Assembly: GCA_900708905.1 (NCBI GenBank)
Contig: CAADRB010000009.1
Coordinates: 92,251-156,250 of the forward strand
DNA length: 64,000 bases
Direction of reading: 5' to 3'
Origin: Hymenolepis diminuta
Lineage: Eukaryota > Platyhelminthes > Cestoda > Cyclophyllidea > Hymenolepididae
Below are positions 26,201-39,740 of the stretch, piece after piece. Position 1 is the first letter of the stretch. Every line of letters starts with the position of its first letter. The notes beneath the pieces are model-generated. The model did no database searches and was not told the origin of the DNA. It saw only the letters and a program-made list of their open reading frames with translations. The translations under genes were made by a program, and so were the position numbers.

Positions 26201-27512
26201 TAAGTATGGGTAAAGCCAACCAAAGGATATGGCAATCATCCAGAAAAACATCGCTCTTCGTCGACCAGGATAACCGCATATTGGATACCTTTATGATAAA
26301 TAAATGGTGCTACTTAATAAAATCAGTAGACGAAATATTTAAAGGGGTCTGCGTAGGCATTACTGGAATTAATTTTTTTGTAAGAAGCAGAAACATGGGT
26401 GAATGGTGCATGTGCATTAAAAAGGTCACATTTTCGGTATGAAGTTGTCTGAAGTAAATAGTATGCAGACAAAAACTTACGACAATAGGGAAAACAAGCC
26501 TGGTTTGGTTGAATAGGTGACGTCTTTTCCTGCTTCATATAGTTCATATTGAAGCATTGATGCCAACTCAAAGTGACCAAGGTTACCAGCAACAAGCTCC
26601 GGAGTTTGGCCATCTTTATTGAGCAATGTAACATCGTATTCTCTTTTCGTTAAAACCGTGGCCAAACTGCCAAAATCGGATATTTTAAAATAAATGAAAG
26701 ATGGATTCAATGCGGCTTTTAAAATAGTTGAAGCCGAGACCATATTAGAGTTTGCACAAGCAATGTGCAAAGGAGAATTTCTCTTCGAGTTCTGATATTC
26801 AATTGCGTTTGGACAAAAGCGAAGTAACAGACTGCACATATTCGGACCACCTATGACAGTAAATTTTTATCAATATTCACAGTTATAAAATTAAGATTCA
26901 ATTTTTATTTTACTAACCACGTTGAGCAGCATAGTGAAGAGGTAAGGAACCATCAGAATCAGGAATATCTAACTTCGATCCACATAATATTAACATCGTG
27001 ACCAATGAAGCATTGCTTGACTTGCAAGCTGTGGAATATTAAGTATTTTTTTAAAGTTAAATTAGAGTTAATCTTCCATTTGAATTATTAATGTGACCAA
27101 CCAAGGTGAATTGGTGTTAAATTTATCTTGCTTTTCTCGTTAATATCTTTGCATCTATACAATAGTGTTGCAGCGGCCTCAAAACTCCCTGACTGACATG
27201 CGGAGAAAAACGGAGTTTGCCCAACAGCGTTAGGTAAATTTAAACTGGAATTTAAAATATCTAGATAGGCGACAACTTTAAATGCATTTCCGAGGGCAGC
27301 ATGATGCAATAATGTATCTTTAAATGCATCAGTTATGTTTAATAAATCGGGACTATTCTCTAAAATTTTCTTCAGCTTTTTAAGTTTTCTAAAAATAATA
27401 AATTTTCACAAACAAACCCTGATTGTGCGTCTTTAAATATGGGATTTAAATATAAATCATTGTGGTTTCCACATTCACCTGCTAACTTATTTTTATCAAG
27501 AGATAGATACAT
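23227..27512 (-). CDS. ZDHHC17: Ankyrin-repeat DHHC palmitoyltransferase, HIP14/ZDHHC17 type
   Basis: Ten exons on the minus strand: 27418-27512, 27102-27388, 26918-27028, 26481-26850, 26192-26288, 25986-26027, 25592-25894, 25249-25520, 23796-23964, 23227-23442. They join in phase to 653 aa (human HIP14 has 632). An in-frame TGA precedes the ATG. Residues about 30-270 hold ankyrin repeats ([50 protein letters not shown]). Two hydrophobic segments follow, then two more around 370-420 and the Cys-rich domain at 486-525, with DHHC at 511-514. The last two membrane segments and [14 protein letters not shown], which matches the HIP14 TTNERMNARRY motif, complete it. The family S-acylates proteins at Golgi and vesicle membranes. 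Oddities: DHHC is followed by PVTDNC rather than PWVGNC, and intron 1 is only 29 nt. Confidence 0.9.
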
Positions 27513-28191
27513 TATCTGTTTCTGCGGAATTCACTCAAGGTCACTCAAAGTCTAAAACTAAAATAATTTATTGAACCTGAATTTTATTTAATATTTTTCA
27601 TTTATATTATTGATTATAAAATTTCACTCTTATTATTTTGACTACATGTAAAATAAACTGGACTTCCTAAAGCGACTCTGCAATTGCTAACCCAATGAAA
27701 TAGAGGCATGTTTATACCATACTGCTCTATTATGAACTTTTCAAAAGAACAATTTTCTCGATCAGATTAATGGCTATTTCTCTCAAATACACTCATTCGA
27801 AAACATCTTCACTCATGATTTAAGGTAGAATTGATAACTTGGTTATTAGGTTTCGACATTTTAATTCTAAGAGAATCAAACTTGCCACGTTGGTAATTAA
27901 TGGCATTAGATCTGGAGTGAGGTTAGCTTTGTGGAAAACGTAACACTCATCTACATACGTTACTTCTCTCATCTAGCTACTTCCGACTCTGATAACAACA
28001 CTTACTACCATATAAATTACCTAAAATCTTATGCCACGTTTTTCTCAACATATCTAAATACAACCTCGGCACCGATAACAAATACGCAACCCTTGAAGCA
28101 TAGCCCATAGCCGGACGCAGATTCACTAACTTTAATACTCCACCCTAACCCCGACAAACGAAAAGATCATATATAACATTCCACAGAAGAC
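27513..28191. other. Short intergenic between MARS 3' end and HIP14-like 5' end
   Basis: About 0.7 kb separating two genes on the same strand. No exon is seen. It should contain the promoter of the HIP14-like gene, but I see no clear TATA box. Confidence 0.5.
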
Positions 28192-28197
28192 TTTATT
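28192..28197 (-). terminator. Polyadenylation signal of methionyl-tRNA synthetase
   Basis: AATAAA on the minus strand, about 120 bases past the TAG stop at 28315-28317. Confidence 0.5.
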
Positions 28198-28314
28198 TAA
28201 CATGTATGCAATCCACAATTTACGTGTAAAATAATTCACACACGATACCTAATTACCAACGAAATGGTGAATAAGCTGCAAGCAGAAATATTCGTAAATT
28301 TCTCTTTCCTCCTC

Positions 28315-31300
28315 CTATGAGGACTCTCCATCGTACATCTTCTGCAAGCGCTGTACATCAGCTGTTTCAATCTTCTTGAAGAGGGGTTTAGGCTAAAATG
28401 GAATCGAAAAACACATTAAACTGAAATATTCAGTGTTAAGAGGTGAGATAATGGAAATTGTTTTTTAGCACAAATCTTTGGCAGAAGAGTAAAACATTTG
28501 AGCCTCTGGTGAGAAACTCGTTTTCTGCCACTTACCTTTTGAAACGCGTTACCTCATACCACTGACTTGGTAGACGTACATGCTGACCACTAAGCCGCCA
28601 GAGGAAAGGTGAAAAAGACTTACCTGACCAATTACATGACCCTCAGGTAAGAGACAGGGTAAGTTGCCACCGTTGGCGATGATTGGGGCAAGGGTTTGAC
28701 GCTCTGGAGGTAGTTGACATTGAGAGAAGATCTCATCAGAGAATACCGGCATGAAGGGACGCAGAAGAATACCCAAGAGAGCTGCGATGTTGCAACTCAC
28801 ACCACTCACTACTCCTGCTCGTTCACTAAATTAGTAAAAACAGGGATAATGATTTGGTCTATTACGTGCTGTATATACCAACCATCGCACAATGAACTAC
28901 TTAGATGAGGTCCTGAGTTCGAGTGCACAATCTGTTGAATTTGTTTACCATTTTTAAAAAGATTAGATAGTTTTCAACCGTCCCAGTTTACCGAAAATTA
29001 CGTTAGATCAAAACTTGTTAGGTTCCAAAACCACCTGAAATGCAGCTTAACAAATCTGAAACGGTATACGATAAAGAGAGGGCTCCGAGGGTGTCGTTCA
29101 GTGAGTTGTGCTTGTGGCTGCCAAACAGCAAAATATGGGATTGGAAGGAGATAATAAAATGCTATAGAAAAGACATAAAGGCCAAGAGCCTAATTTCAAA
29201 GAATTAAGCTAAGTCATCACCATTCTGACCTATCGCAATCTTCACCACAAAACAAGATAGAAAAGCAAGTTAGTGTAGAGAAAGTATGACAATCAAAGTG
29301 TAGGTAGAGTCAATAAGTGAGAAAAGAATGTAAAACTCAGATAATCAGATAAATTCTCAGAGGCAGTGCAAGGATACAACAAACATGAAGTGGTAAAATC
29401 TGTCCAGAGAACTTCGTGGTTATTCAGGGCTTGTATCATTACAGCTGACTCAAGATGCACACTAGGACACCGTACTGAATAACAAACACCCCGTTCAGCA
29501 TAAAACGTTTGTACGTACCGTTAACCTTAAATCAAGTCACAACTACTCATTTAAGGCTACTATCAAAATCCAGACAAAAGGTAAAATAACCGTTGAGTAT
29601 AACATATAACCTTTGTATTAAAAGTATAGATTTTTAAATAAGCATGGTGGAAGTCATGAGAGAAACTAAAGTCCCAGTAGTGCACCGTTTCATCTTTAGC
29701 GTGTTTGCATACACGTATAAATTCTTACTCCCTCAGCGTGGTCTAGAAAATATCGGCTTCAGTCCTATAAAATGCACAAATATATATGCACATATTGTGC
29801 AAATTCCTCGTTAACCTTCTATTCAACTCACCCATATTAATCATATATTCAGAAGTACGTCTACACAGAAACAAAGTGTGAAAAGTTCAAAGTTTGATAG
29901 AGCATTCTTATCGCTCACAAATTTGGCCTTATTATTCATTCGTAATTCATTCCTTACTTACCTATGCAACGTTCTATTCGCGCGGTCGTAAATACTAAGC
30001 GTCTCTAGTGGCCAAATGATGACTTCATTCTCTTCCCTTGAAAAACGTGGTAGCGGTAGGTAAATTCATAAAGACAGTACCACCAGTATTAGTGTCACAT
30101 TCATTTTTTTGACTTTCTGCTCCATCTCTCGCTTCTTTATAATGCTACAATAAGAGTTTAGCAGAGATAAAAAATGCAATGCAAAATTTCAAGTTAATAA
30201 AAACACTAAATGCGATAACTTGTCGAATCCTACACTTCACTAGAAGATGGTGAAGAACCTTTGGCAAAATACTACCGTAATTAAAAGGTATGTATAGACA
30301 AACTACGGTAAAGAAACTCACTGAAAAATTTTATGAAAGACAGGAGTCAATTAAGACCTTTAATAAGCAATTTAAACAGTCGCTAAAAAAGACGAATACT
30401 TAACAATGGCTGAAAAATTAATATAGTCTCTAACTTTAGCTAAGCAATAAACAAGAGTCAAAAGCAAACCATTATCCGCTTAAAAATATCTCCCTTCTAC
30501 CTTAAAGTAAAGTTATTGATTTATGTATCCGCTCATTTGAGCATTAATAGCAGTAATAAGAACAGTACAATTAAAAGGTAATAAAGGTAAAAGACTGACA
30601 TAGTGTCAGGAGACTTGTAGAGAACCCAGGGTTTTTGTGCCTGCAAATATCCATTGCCAAGTCGAGAGATGCTCAAGACTGAACGAATTCCTTCTCTGAG
30701 GCGACAGCTCTCCATGTGGTCAATGTACTCAGCCAAAATGCCATTCACTCGGGCCAAGAGAGTTACATCATCCGGTTGCAGGTGTTTCATGCTCGGCACT
30801 ATGGACTTGAAGAATTTGGTCACAAACATCAGAGGTCTGGAGAAAGATAAAAGAAAATGTTGCTTGTGTTATGTGGAAGTAATGTAAGCTAGCACAATCC
30901 TATTATCTTGGCTATTAGAAAAGAAAAATACTGCTAGTATATATCACCGAAGGACTTTTTAACTCTAAAGACGGTAGTTACGCCACCACCCAATCCTTCA
31001 ATTTAGGTCAATTAAGGTATACGCTTTCTTGTCCTCTTAGACGAACTAGAACAAAATATATATAATTAAAAAAATACGAATTAACGGAAATCTTCCTTCT
31101 TACCAAATAGATGAAGTGATAAGAAATAGGACATCTACATATTCAAGATGTACGAATGGCCAATCGAATCCAGAAGAACTCAATACTCTGACCTACAAGT
31201 TACTTATACATCTAATATTAACTGAAATACTATATTTAAGAGTAGCGGGCCTTCTTTGGAACACTGTCTAACACCTCTTTTAACAGTAAATCTTTCATTC

Positions 31301-34300
31301 GAGTCTCTGATGTGACCTTTCAAGATATTAAGAACAGCTGTAACTAGTGGTCAGAGTTTGCATCAGCCTCTCTGGATGCTCATGAGTCAAGAAACGTGAC
31401 GTTGCCTTCTCTTGCAGAAGGGTAGAAGTCTAGGGCAGCACCACTACCAGTTCTTGGATGGTATCAAGCGTGTAGTCTTTTATCGGACTTCCGAAAGGAA
31501 TTAACAATATAAAGCTGTTTTTCCAAAAAAGCTTAATAGGTATAGTTCATTTCTGGTAATCTCCAAGGCATCTGTGAGGCGTCCTACTAAATTTGCATAA
31601 CTATTGTGAGCATCAGGACCGATGTGAGGGTTAAAAGCACGCATGATGACGACACTTCATCAAGTTGTCTATAGAAAATCTCGAGGACACGAGAGTTAGT
31701 GGGAATTGATGTTTCGGCCAACACATATGTCTCAAAAGTAGGTCGTTCATTCCACAAAAGAAAGATTTCATCATCATCAAATTAGAACGCCATACATATG
31801 TATCATCTTGAATCGTAAATAGATCATTTATTATAGCTGTGTCAAGACATCATTGCAGTCTTGCAAGAAGAAATAAATGTGTCGAAGTGGCAGGACTAAA
31901 CATTCAATTAAGTTAACTGGGTAATAAAGCTCGAATATAGCAGGCATAAATTCTCCCGGGGATCAAATTGCAAAGATGGAGTTTTGAGAGAGTTGGATAT
32001 AACATAACGAATTATACCCCTTACGGGAATCTCAATGGTTTTAGATTTCAAATAAAGTATGGCACTTGATGCTCTGACTTCACATCTACTCCTGCTGAAC
32101 CCCTCTCGGTTGTGCTGCTTCCCCTATCAACACGTTTAGATGCTTCCCCATGATTAAAAGCCATAAATTGTTTTACTGCTCCGTGTGAAATGCCATTGTT
32201 AATTACAGCTTACCTATTAATAAAATTGCCCAAATTGTTAAGCAGTTCAGTGTTGTTCTTTAGTGCAAAGTCTTCCCATGAGAAAGTGCTATCCTACAAT
32301 ACAGGAAAAAGAGATTGTCAAGATATCTTAATCGGAAAAAAGTGAAAGGAAAACAACATTACCTGAGTTTCAGGGCGGATATAGCACAGGTAGAAACGCC
32401 AGATATTCGATTCAATACCACTATCCTTAGCATTATTACCAAAAACTCCAACGCCCTTACTCTTGGAGAACTTCTTTCCCTCATAATTCAAGTAATCTAA
32501 ATTCAAAAGAGCAATGAACACAATGCTTCTAACAAGCGACCTATAGAAGACAGGAGGCGAAAACTAACCGGTAGCAATGATGTGTTTCACCAGCGTGAAC
32601 TTCTTGTTGGTACCCAGAAGACAAGCAGGGAAAATGCAGGCGTGGAAGGGTACATTGTCCTTAGCCATGAATTGAAAGTACTCGACGGGAGCTAAGTCTT
32701 CAGAAGGTTGCCACCACTGACGCCAATCCTTGGTGAAATTGGCGGTGATTGACATGTAGCCCATTGGGGCATCAAACCACACGTAGAAGACCTACTCAGA
32801 ATGTTGCAAAAAAGAAGCTATACAGAGATATGGTAAAAGAGATAGGACGGCTGATGATGCAACTCGGTAATGTTTTTACTTTATTCGCCATGACATTCTT
32901 AAATAGTCCAGCAGTGTGAGTATCGATTTCTCAATAAATATTCAACTGACTCACCTCTGACTACGCACATACATTAAATTTCTTATTCATTTATTTAATA
33001 GTACACGAACTGTTTATCTATGCGACATCTCTGTGCGGTTATGATTCCTTAGATTAATTTCAAATCTACTCTTTGAGAAACGTACCTTGTCTTTGAAGTT
33101 GGTAAGAGGAACTGGAACACCCCATTTGAGATCGCGAGTGATACAGCGTTTCTTGAAACCATCACGTAACCAAGTACGACCGATTGATTGAGCAATTTGA
33201 GTCCATTTGCAGTCTTTACTCTCTGTACTCTTCTTGAAGAAAGTTCTCACCTTCTCCTCAAGCTAAATAACAACAGAATGAGTGGAATTAAAAAACCTAT
33301 TAGCTAAAAAAGGCGCCTGACCTGTATATCGTATTCATGTACAACGTTAACCTACACAATCAAGCTGAAGATAGTAGCGACTACTTTTCAGCATCTTTCC
33401 TTTAATTTTCTACTCCATTTGGAATTTAATTAACCCTGACACACTCTCTCAGGCATTGTCGGATATTGGTTAATAATCAGCGATTAAACAAATTTACTGA
33501 AACACAATATCACGATTATGCTCGCTTAACAGGAATATCTTGACTTTTAACGTGGGTACTGGGGAATAGCTGTTTAGCCACCTCAGGATCTTAGTCAGAA
33601 GCTAAATACTTTAGATAACATAATCAGTACCAGAATATGGTAATCGAAAGCCACAAATCAAAGGGGGAACTTCACTATCTAGGAATTCAGGGTGAATGCG
33701 ATGTTCGGATATGATTTTCAACAAATACTCATATATTTTACGAAAAAATTATTTATGATTTATAGAAATATATCATTAAAGGAATGGGTGGGAGTACTTA
33801 ACTATTCTTTACAGTCTCGAGTAGCTATGGCGTTGATGACAGTAACAGAAGCACAGAGCAATTAGAGATTAATCCACTTTCGTGAAGTTTCTTTATGCCA
33901 AACCAGCCACTCAGATAGTACAACTTTTTTTGTAAGTACATCAAATAGACTTATTAAGGCGCCTAAGGTCAAATCAGGACAGGAGTATCATGACTTAGAT
34001 AACCTTCGTGATTCAAAATGAAATGAAAAAATCCTCTCTGCAAATCTGCAGAGCAAGTACTCAATAACGTCTTTTCAGACACAAATACTTACTAGAATGA
34101 GAGATCTAGTAGTGTACGAGTATAAAAATTTTGAGATTTAATGATTTGGTTCTTTACAAAATTCGATTCTCAGGAAAATATTAAAGCTTTACCAAAGAAA
34201 CAAAGCAGTTTTGTACGGATGAGCTTAATTAAATTATTATTGAGAAAGATATGAGGTAATATTCTACTAATTCAGTTCATAATGCTGCATATCGGGTAGA

Positions 34301-37300
34301 CCTTAGAGATGAAACAGCGCACATTTAAACTAAATAAGAGCTCCAAGATTCTTCTTCAAATCAATCACTCTCAAGCCACTGATCATTATTTGACTGTACT
34401 TAAACTGCTAAAATACGACTTCCGATACATAAAAAGTATCAATAAATCATAAAGAACAGAATTAATCAAAATAAAGCATTATTCAAGACTCAAATAACAA
34501 GCAAAAACTAAGTAAATTCATTAAATAAGGACTCTAAACATAGTCTGTCGCTATAGTTGTCAGTGAAAATAGCCATCAATAACGATGTCCATACCTCAAA
34601 AAACCAGAACATACAAATGCAACTAATGACTCTGAGACGAACTTAAGACTAAAAGCGACATTTAAGTGTGAGAATAAAATGTCCAATTGTCGCAAAATTG
34701 CGTTTCTACTTACTTGATAAGTATAGTATTGGTCGTTTACTTAAGTAATGGATTTAGTTACTAGTGCTAAAACTAACAATAACCTCCAAGTCCATTTAGG
34801 AAATCTTTTCTCATCGCCCACCGCGGGTAGGACCATTGGGTCTCCCGAGTGAGGAATTCGAAGTCTACCACCACTTATCAGCCAGACTTAACAAGTACAA
34901 TTGGCCATTCCGCTCAAAGAATGTGCACAAATGAAAATCAAACTCACGACCTCAAAATGCCCATTTTAGCCAAACCAAAGAAAATACCTGAGGGAGATTA
35001 AGGAAGAGATGATCCGAGGTGCGAATGACAGGCGATTTTCGACACACGATACATCGGGGTTTTATCAATTCGACAGTATTGATGAGTTTACCACAGGCAT
35101 CGCATTGATCACCTCTAGCGTCGTCGGCCTTGCAGTAGGGACAGTTGCCCTCCACGAAACGATCAGCGAGGAATCTCTCGCAGTGTTCACAGTATAACTG
35201 GTCCACAGAGGCTTCAGAGATGTAGCCGTTGTCGTAGAGCTCCTTGAAGACCTCCTGGGTGATCCTGTGAAAGAGGAAAGTGTAATATCTAGCTAAAGTA
35301 AGAATATTATGATTAATCTTAGCTTAGCGCTGTATTTTTATAGTTAATGCCGTTTCGAAAGCCCACTTCTCTATGAAATATTTGTGAAATATCTAAGATT
35401 AGACAGTATAAAAATTGAAACTTCGACCGTTTCTTTTATAATTAAAAAATAACACAGTGATTATTCATTAAGATATGTCTACCTTAACTCAGTATAGCAC
35501 ACTACGTAAAGCGTGAAATTCATATTGAATGAAAATATCTATATGCACCTGCATTGTCCTGTTTATAAGATAAAGATCATATTCAGCAGGAGGTAGTCAC
35601 AAAATATTGCTTATCAGCACACCACAGTTACTCAACCATTACAAATCAGTCTTCTCGTACATATTTTATGGGATATTTACCGAAGGATGACTTATTGAAT
35701 GCATGACATTCAGTTTTGTAAGTCATTATAAATAAATGAATGATGAAAAATTAGCTTTAAAAAGCGAAAGTTCTTAGTTCAATATAATACTTGGTCAATT
35801 TATTGACACCAACTCAAAAAGAAATGACCTCTTAACTAAACCAACGCTTAACAACTGGAAATTTGGATTCATTTCTCAATCGTTTTCACCTAAATCTCGT
35901 TCATTTTTGGACGTTTCATCTCTCAACCTAATCCATAGAAATTCCCTTTATATAGTGAATCTACACTGTAAAAAATGACGAAAAACCGCTACAAAGTTAC
36001 ATGATAGATTCCAAAGGAGTGTAGGCCTTACCCATTAACTGAAATTTTGAAAAAGTTCAATTTAAGCTCCTCTACAAATGTATTTGTTAGGATCTATCGG
36101 AAAAGCATTTATTGGTGAAAAATTAAATTAACAAGATATTTCACTGCAGTGAACTCCACCAACGTAATAGGCCGTTATTGAAATAGTCCATGATAACGTT
36201 CACAAATTCAAGAATGAAGTCGTACAGAAAGTGCGATTGAATCATTTGCTTAATGCACAGATATATTACTTTAAATACAAACTGCAAAAAGTAAAATAAG
36301 AAAATGTACTTACTCAGTGTGGAGTGGAGTTGAAGTCCTTCCAAAGTGATCGAAATGAATATCAAACCAATCGTAGATCTGCCGATGAATGACATGATAC
36401 TTGTCCGTAATTTGCTGCGGAGTGAGACCCTCAGTCATGGCTTTAGTCTCAGTAGCCGTTCCGTACTCATCCGTGCCACAAATCAATAGGACATTATAAC
36501 CGGCACTTTTACAATAGAGTGAAAATACGTTAGCGCTCAACAGGGAGCCAATTAGATTTCCCAAATGGGGAACATTGTTGACGTATGGCAAAGCTGAGGT
36601 GATGAGGATATTTCGAACTCCCTCTTCCTTCTTTGCAGGTCTAATAGGACAGACGTTGATAAAAATGGCAGTACTTACACCTTCTTATCTGTCATTGGAT
36701 GAAAAGTTTTCACGACAGGGTAAGGAGAGCAAAATGTCCACTGTGCTTTGAGCATCTGATCCAAAGAAACGTCAATTTGCAAGCGTTTCAACTCATCATC
36801 GATTTCGGATACTTGAGAAAGGGTATCACCATTAGGAACTTTACTCTGAGGTTGCTTTTGAAGTGAATCCTTTCCGGTAGCAGTCGGAAACTATATTTAC
36901 GGATTAATTTGATTTAGCAGTAATATACCTCCTTCGTAAAAGCCTTCCCTGAGAGATCCTTAAGGGCTCGAATACAATCCTCATCAGCACTAAGTGTTTG
37001 GATAATTTTTTGAAGATGCTCCAAATTTTTTGAAGCTATACAAGAAATGGATTACAATTTACAGACACCAACTAACCACCACTTAGAGATAAATGAGAAA
37101 GATCTGCCCAAACAATGACATGTATAGCAAATTTATCTGATTCGCTGAACAATTTTTCAAGAGCTTGGAGTTTATTTTGAAGCTCAACAAGAATATCTGT
37201 AATATCCTCGATAGTGCTGGCTTGCTTTAAGACGGGCTAAATGAAGTTAGATTAAGAACGCAAAAAATACATTTAGAGTACTGGACTCCCAACGGAGGAA

Positions 37301-37547
37301 GTCAACAACACTTTGAGAAGTTAGATCAACCCCCTGAAGAAAGCTAAAAAGAGTTAGCATTTATACATTAAACAAACCTGACAATCGAATTTACTGAGCT
37401 AATTAGTCCTGATTCAGTTTCGAGTAATGCGCCACCAGAGGATTTATCAGCACCATACTTCAGAATTTCGATTTCCTTTGACTTATGAGCTACCACTAAG
37501 GCAGCTAAACAATTACGATTCTTCGGATCAGCAAAGAGCCTCACCAT
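28315..37547 (-). CDS. MARS1: Cytosolic methionyl-tRNA synthetase
   Basis: Fourteen exons on the minus strand: 37378-37547, 37271-37343, 37077-37236, 36929-37035, 36679-36890, 36314-36640, 34988-35264, 33086-33262, 32569-32791, 32363-32496, 32214-32293, 30600-30836, 28624-28825, 28315-28392. They join in phase to 818 aa. The enzyme charges tRNA-Met with methionine using ATP. Residues 1 to about 170 form a GST-like N-terminal domain that starts MVRLFAD, like human MARS1 MRLFVSD. The catalytic domain has the HIGH-type signature as HLGN at 266-269 ([13 protein letters not shown]), [14 protein letters not shown], and a zinc knuckle with paired CxxC motifs (CEHC..CPYC..CDAC..CIVC). It also has [18 protein letters not shown] and KFSKS at 584-588 (KMSKS type). 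The anticodon-binding helical domain follows. The chain ends at [15 protein letters not shown].., where human MARS1 goes on to a WHEP domain, so that domain is absent. The start ATG is preferred over the TTG upstream because it aligns with the family start. Confidence 0.95.
28503..28604 (-). repeat. tRNA-like element, possible tRNA-derived SINE, in MARS intron 13
   Basis: On the minus strand a 7-base CCTCTGG (28604-28598) pairs with CCAGAGG (28509-28503), like an acceptor stem. An A-box-like TTAGTGGTCAGCATG follows the first arm, and a hairpin AGAAA..TTTCT with a CGAG loop precedes the second, where a T arm would be. The A-box part and the following AAGTCAGTGG resemble 58963-59030. The element is too diverged and has too long an insert for a functional tRNA call. 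Confidence 0.35.
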
Positions 37548-38769
37548 TGTCCAAAACGGTATGTGCGTGAAAAGACGTTGTTCTTCGCGCTCAAAATTAA
37601 CCAATCGTCTTTAAAGATTGCATCTAATATATTATTTCCAAAAAAGTAATCGTTGATATTGAATAAATTTAATTAAATTCATATTTTTAATCGGTTTTAT
37701 TATCGTATTTTTATTTACCTATATTATGTAAAAAATCCAGCAAAATATTCAAAATATTTCTGTCAAGGTGAAAATTAAGCAACACTATATGGTATTAATT
37801 TTTGCAAGACTCACCTTCATGTAATCAATTTCTACTGTTATGATATTTTATTCATGAAGCAGCCTATTAAAGTCATAATTTCAATCGTAACACCGTAATG
37901 CAGTCTTGTTTAGACTATGATAATTTAACATAAGAAAACGTTTTGTGACGGGGTTAATATTTTATTGACCTATTTATAGCTATATAGAAATTCTCTAAAT
38001 CAAAATGACCTTTGCTGTATCGAATTTGATTTTATGTGATTGTCTTCGCGTCAATAATTATAGACCTTAAGAGGTCATCAGGTTTCTTTTCAACAAACAA
38101 GTCTAATTGACATATGTTTTCACAGTGATCACTTAACCCTCGAAGAGGCATTCTATTAACCAGCAATTTTTATTATGTTCAAATTGACAGTATTAGAGAC
38201 TGACCTATTGAATAAAGCCAAATAAAATTCTATTCTTACATGAAGTTATAATAATAAGAATGGCCGAAATTACTAACATATCGTAATCTGCTCGAAAAGG
38301 CCTTTTGATATCGCATAGTTAATTTTAGTTAAAACCATCTTTGCTGTCAAGTTCGAATTATTTCAAGGTTGAATGCAAACACGACTCTGTCGCGAGTCAG
38401 TGTGTCCTTTCTGGAGTCAAATTATACTCATATTCTACATCAACTATTATCCAGGTATTGGTGCTACACCTGTGGATATTACCTTTATGGAGAATTTGTT
38501 CAAATGCTGCGTGAATCTTAACATTTGGCGAAATCAAGATACTCCATGTTACGGAAGACTTTTTAAGTGCATTGCCAAGTGAGTATAGTGGCAATCAGGG
38601 AACGCTTTATTGCAACCAACCCCGGGGAAAATTAATACTGTTATAGCAACTCGTTCGTAAATCAGTAATGTGCATGAGTATAACTATTACAATAGCAACT
38701 ACTTCAAATCCTACAATTGTATACCACTTTCGTACATTTACACCCTCAATGGGTGGTTTCATCGTTATA
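37548..38769. other. Upstream region of MARS
   Basis: Very AT-rich, with no recognisable exon. The open frames at 38373-38582 and its antisense 38397-38594 have no family match. It presumably contains the MARS promoter. Confidence 0.45.
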
Positions 38770-38985
38770 ACCTTATTAGACCCTCAAAATAACCACGAAT
38801 CCCTGAACTGAGTATTAATACAGAATTATCTCAATGGTTATCTTTACTCCAAAATTATGCAAGGCAATAACACTAAAATTCAGTGTATCCTAATAAAAAT
38901 GCGAATTTTATATGCAATTAACAGTGATTTGCAAATTTAACTTGCCATTGATAAAAACTTTTTATCCAACACTTCCTAGTGGAAG
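38770..38985 (+). repeat. Direct repeat flanking the gypsy remnant, left copy
   Basis: About 200 bases similar to 40240-40430 in the same orientation. Landmarks are CCTGAACT, ATGGTTATCTTTACTCCAAA, AATTATGCAAG, AAAATGCGAATTTT and a closing TATCCAACA. The pair brackets the integrase remnant and could be degenerate LTRs or an older duplication into which the element inserted. Confidence 0.55.
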
Positions 38986-39109
38986 TCGTTATCCATACGT
39001 TTGAGCGTTGGATTTAATTTGGATGTCTTCCGTAGTCCGGAGTAACGGTCGGGCCGATGATAGTGCTGGTCTGCAGAGTTTTGAGATTACAAGGCAGAGG
39101 GAGATCGTG

Positions 39110-39740
39110 CGTGTCCAACTGAATTTTCGTTATGTCGGTTTTCAGATTGGAAGTTAAGGCTGCGGACCGGGATTTTTATGATGACGTATTCAGATTTGAA
39201 CACAAACATGAGGATCAATCGCTCTCTCCTTCTCTTGCAACATGAGAAGTAGCCTTTGTTAACAAGTTGCTCATCCTGACCATTGAGATTTGACGGAGGG
39301 TGTAAAATGAAGATATTTAGACCACGGCAGAAGTCCACAAGTCGAGTAGAAGACACAATAACCTTCGGTACGCCATGATTGGTGAATACCTAGCGGAGGC
39401 TATTAATGATGGCTCCGGTTATGGCAGACTTAATGGGTATAACCTCAGATCACTTTAAATACAAATCAACCAGGATTGGGTAGGAGATGTCTAGGTTACT
39501 TCCAGCATGACTAACGTCAGTGTGAAACCAAGGAGCGTTAGTTTGAGAACATATGAAATCCTGAAAATAAGAAAGTACATCCTGCGATACTTTTAATACT
39601 GTCTCTCTGGTGTCAGGAACAGCTTTAGTAGTAACGATTTCCTCAGTTTCTTTGCATTTAGCGTTCATCGGTACCGATCGCTCAGGTCGGCAAACAACCC
39701 CCTGGTTTGGCCTGAATGTGGCTGCACTGATCAAGTCACC
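39110..39740 (-). mobile_element. Degenerate Ty3/gypsy retrotransposon, integrase fragment
   Basis: Minus-strand translation gives, in order, PWFHTDVSHAG, a stop, SEVIPIKSAITGAIINSLR, a stop, VFTNHGVPKVIVSS, then FCRGLNIFILHPPSN and LNGQDEQLVNK. This follows the gypsy integrase core (WxxxHxDxAG, W.E..P...., T...I..LR..F..HG.P..IVSDNG, FC..L.I.H..SPPYHPQSNGQAER). The second catalytic Asp region reads SST instead of SDN, and there are at least two stops, so the fragment is inactive. Reverse transcriptase and RNase H are not recognisable. The local base composition is less AT-rich than its surroundings, which fits a younger insertion. Upstream sequence to about 40080 may belong to the same element but is not identifiable. 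Confidence 0.7.

Noticed and set aside
31340..31400. Third possible copy of the tRNA-like element (CTAGTGGTCAGAGTTTGC)
   Set aside because: Only the A-box-like part matches; no second block or pairing arms.
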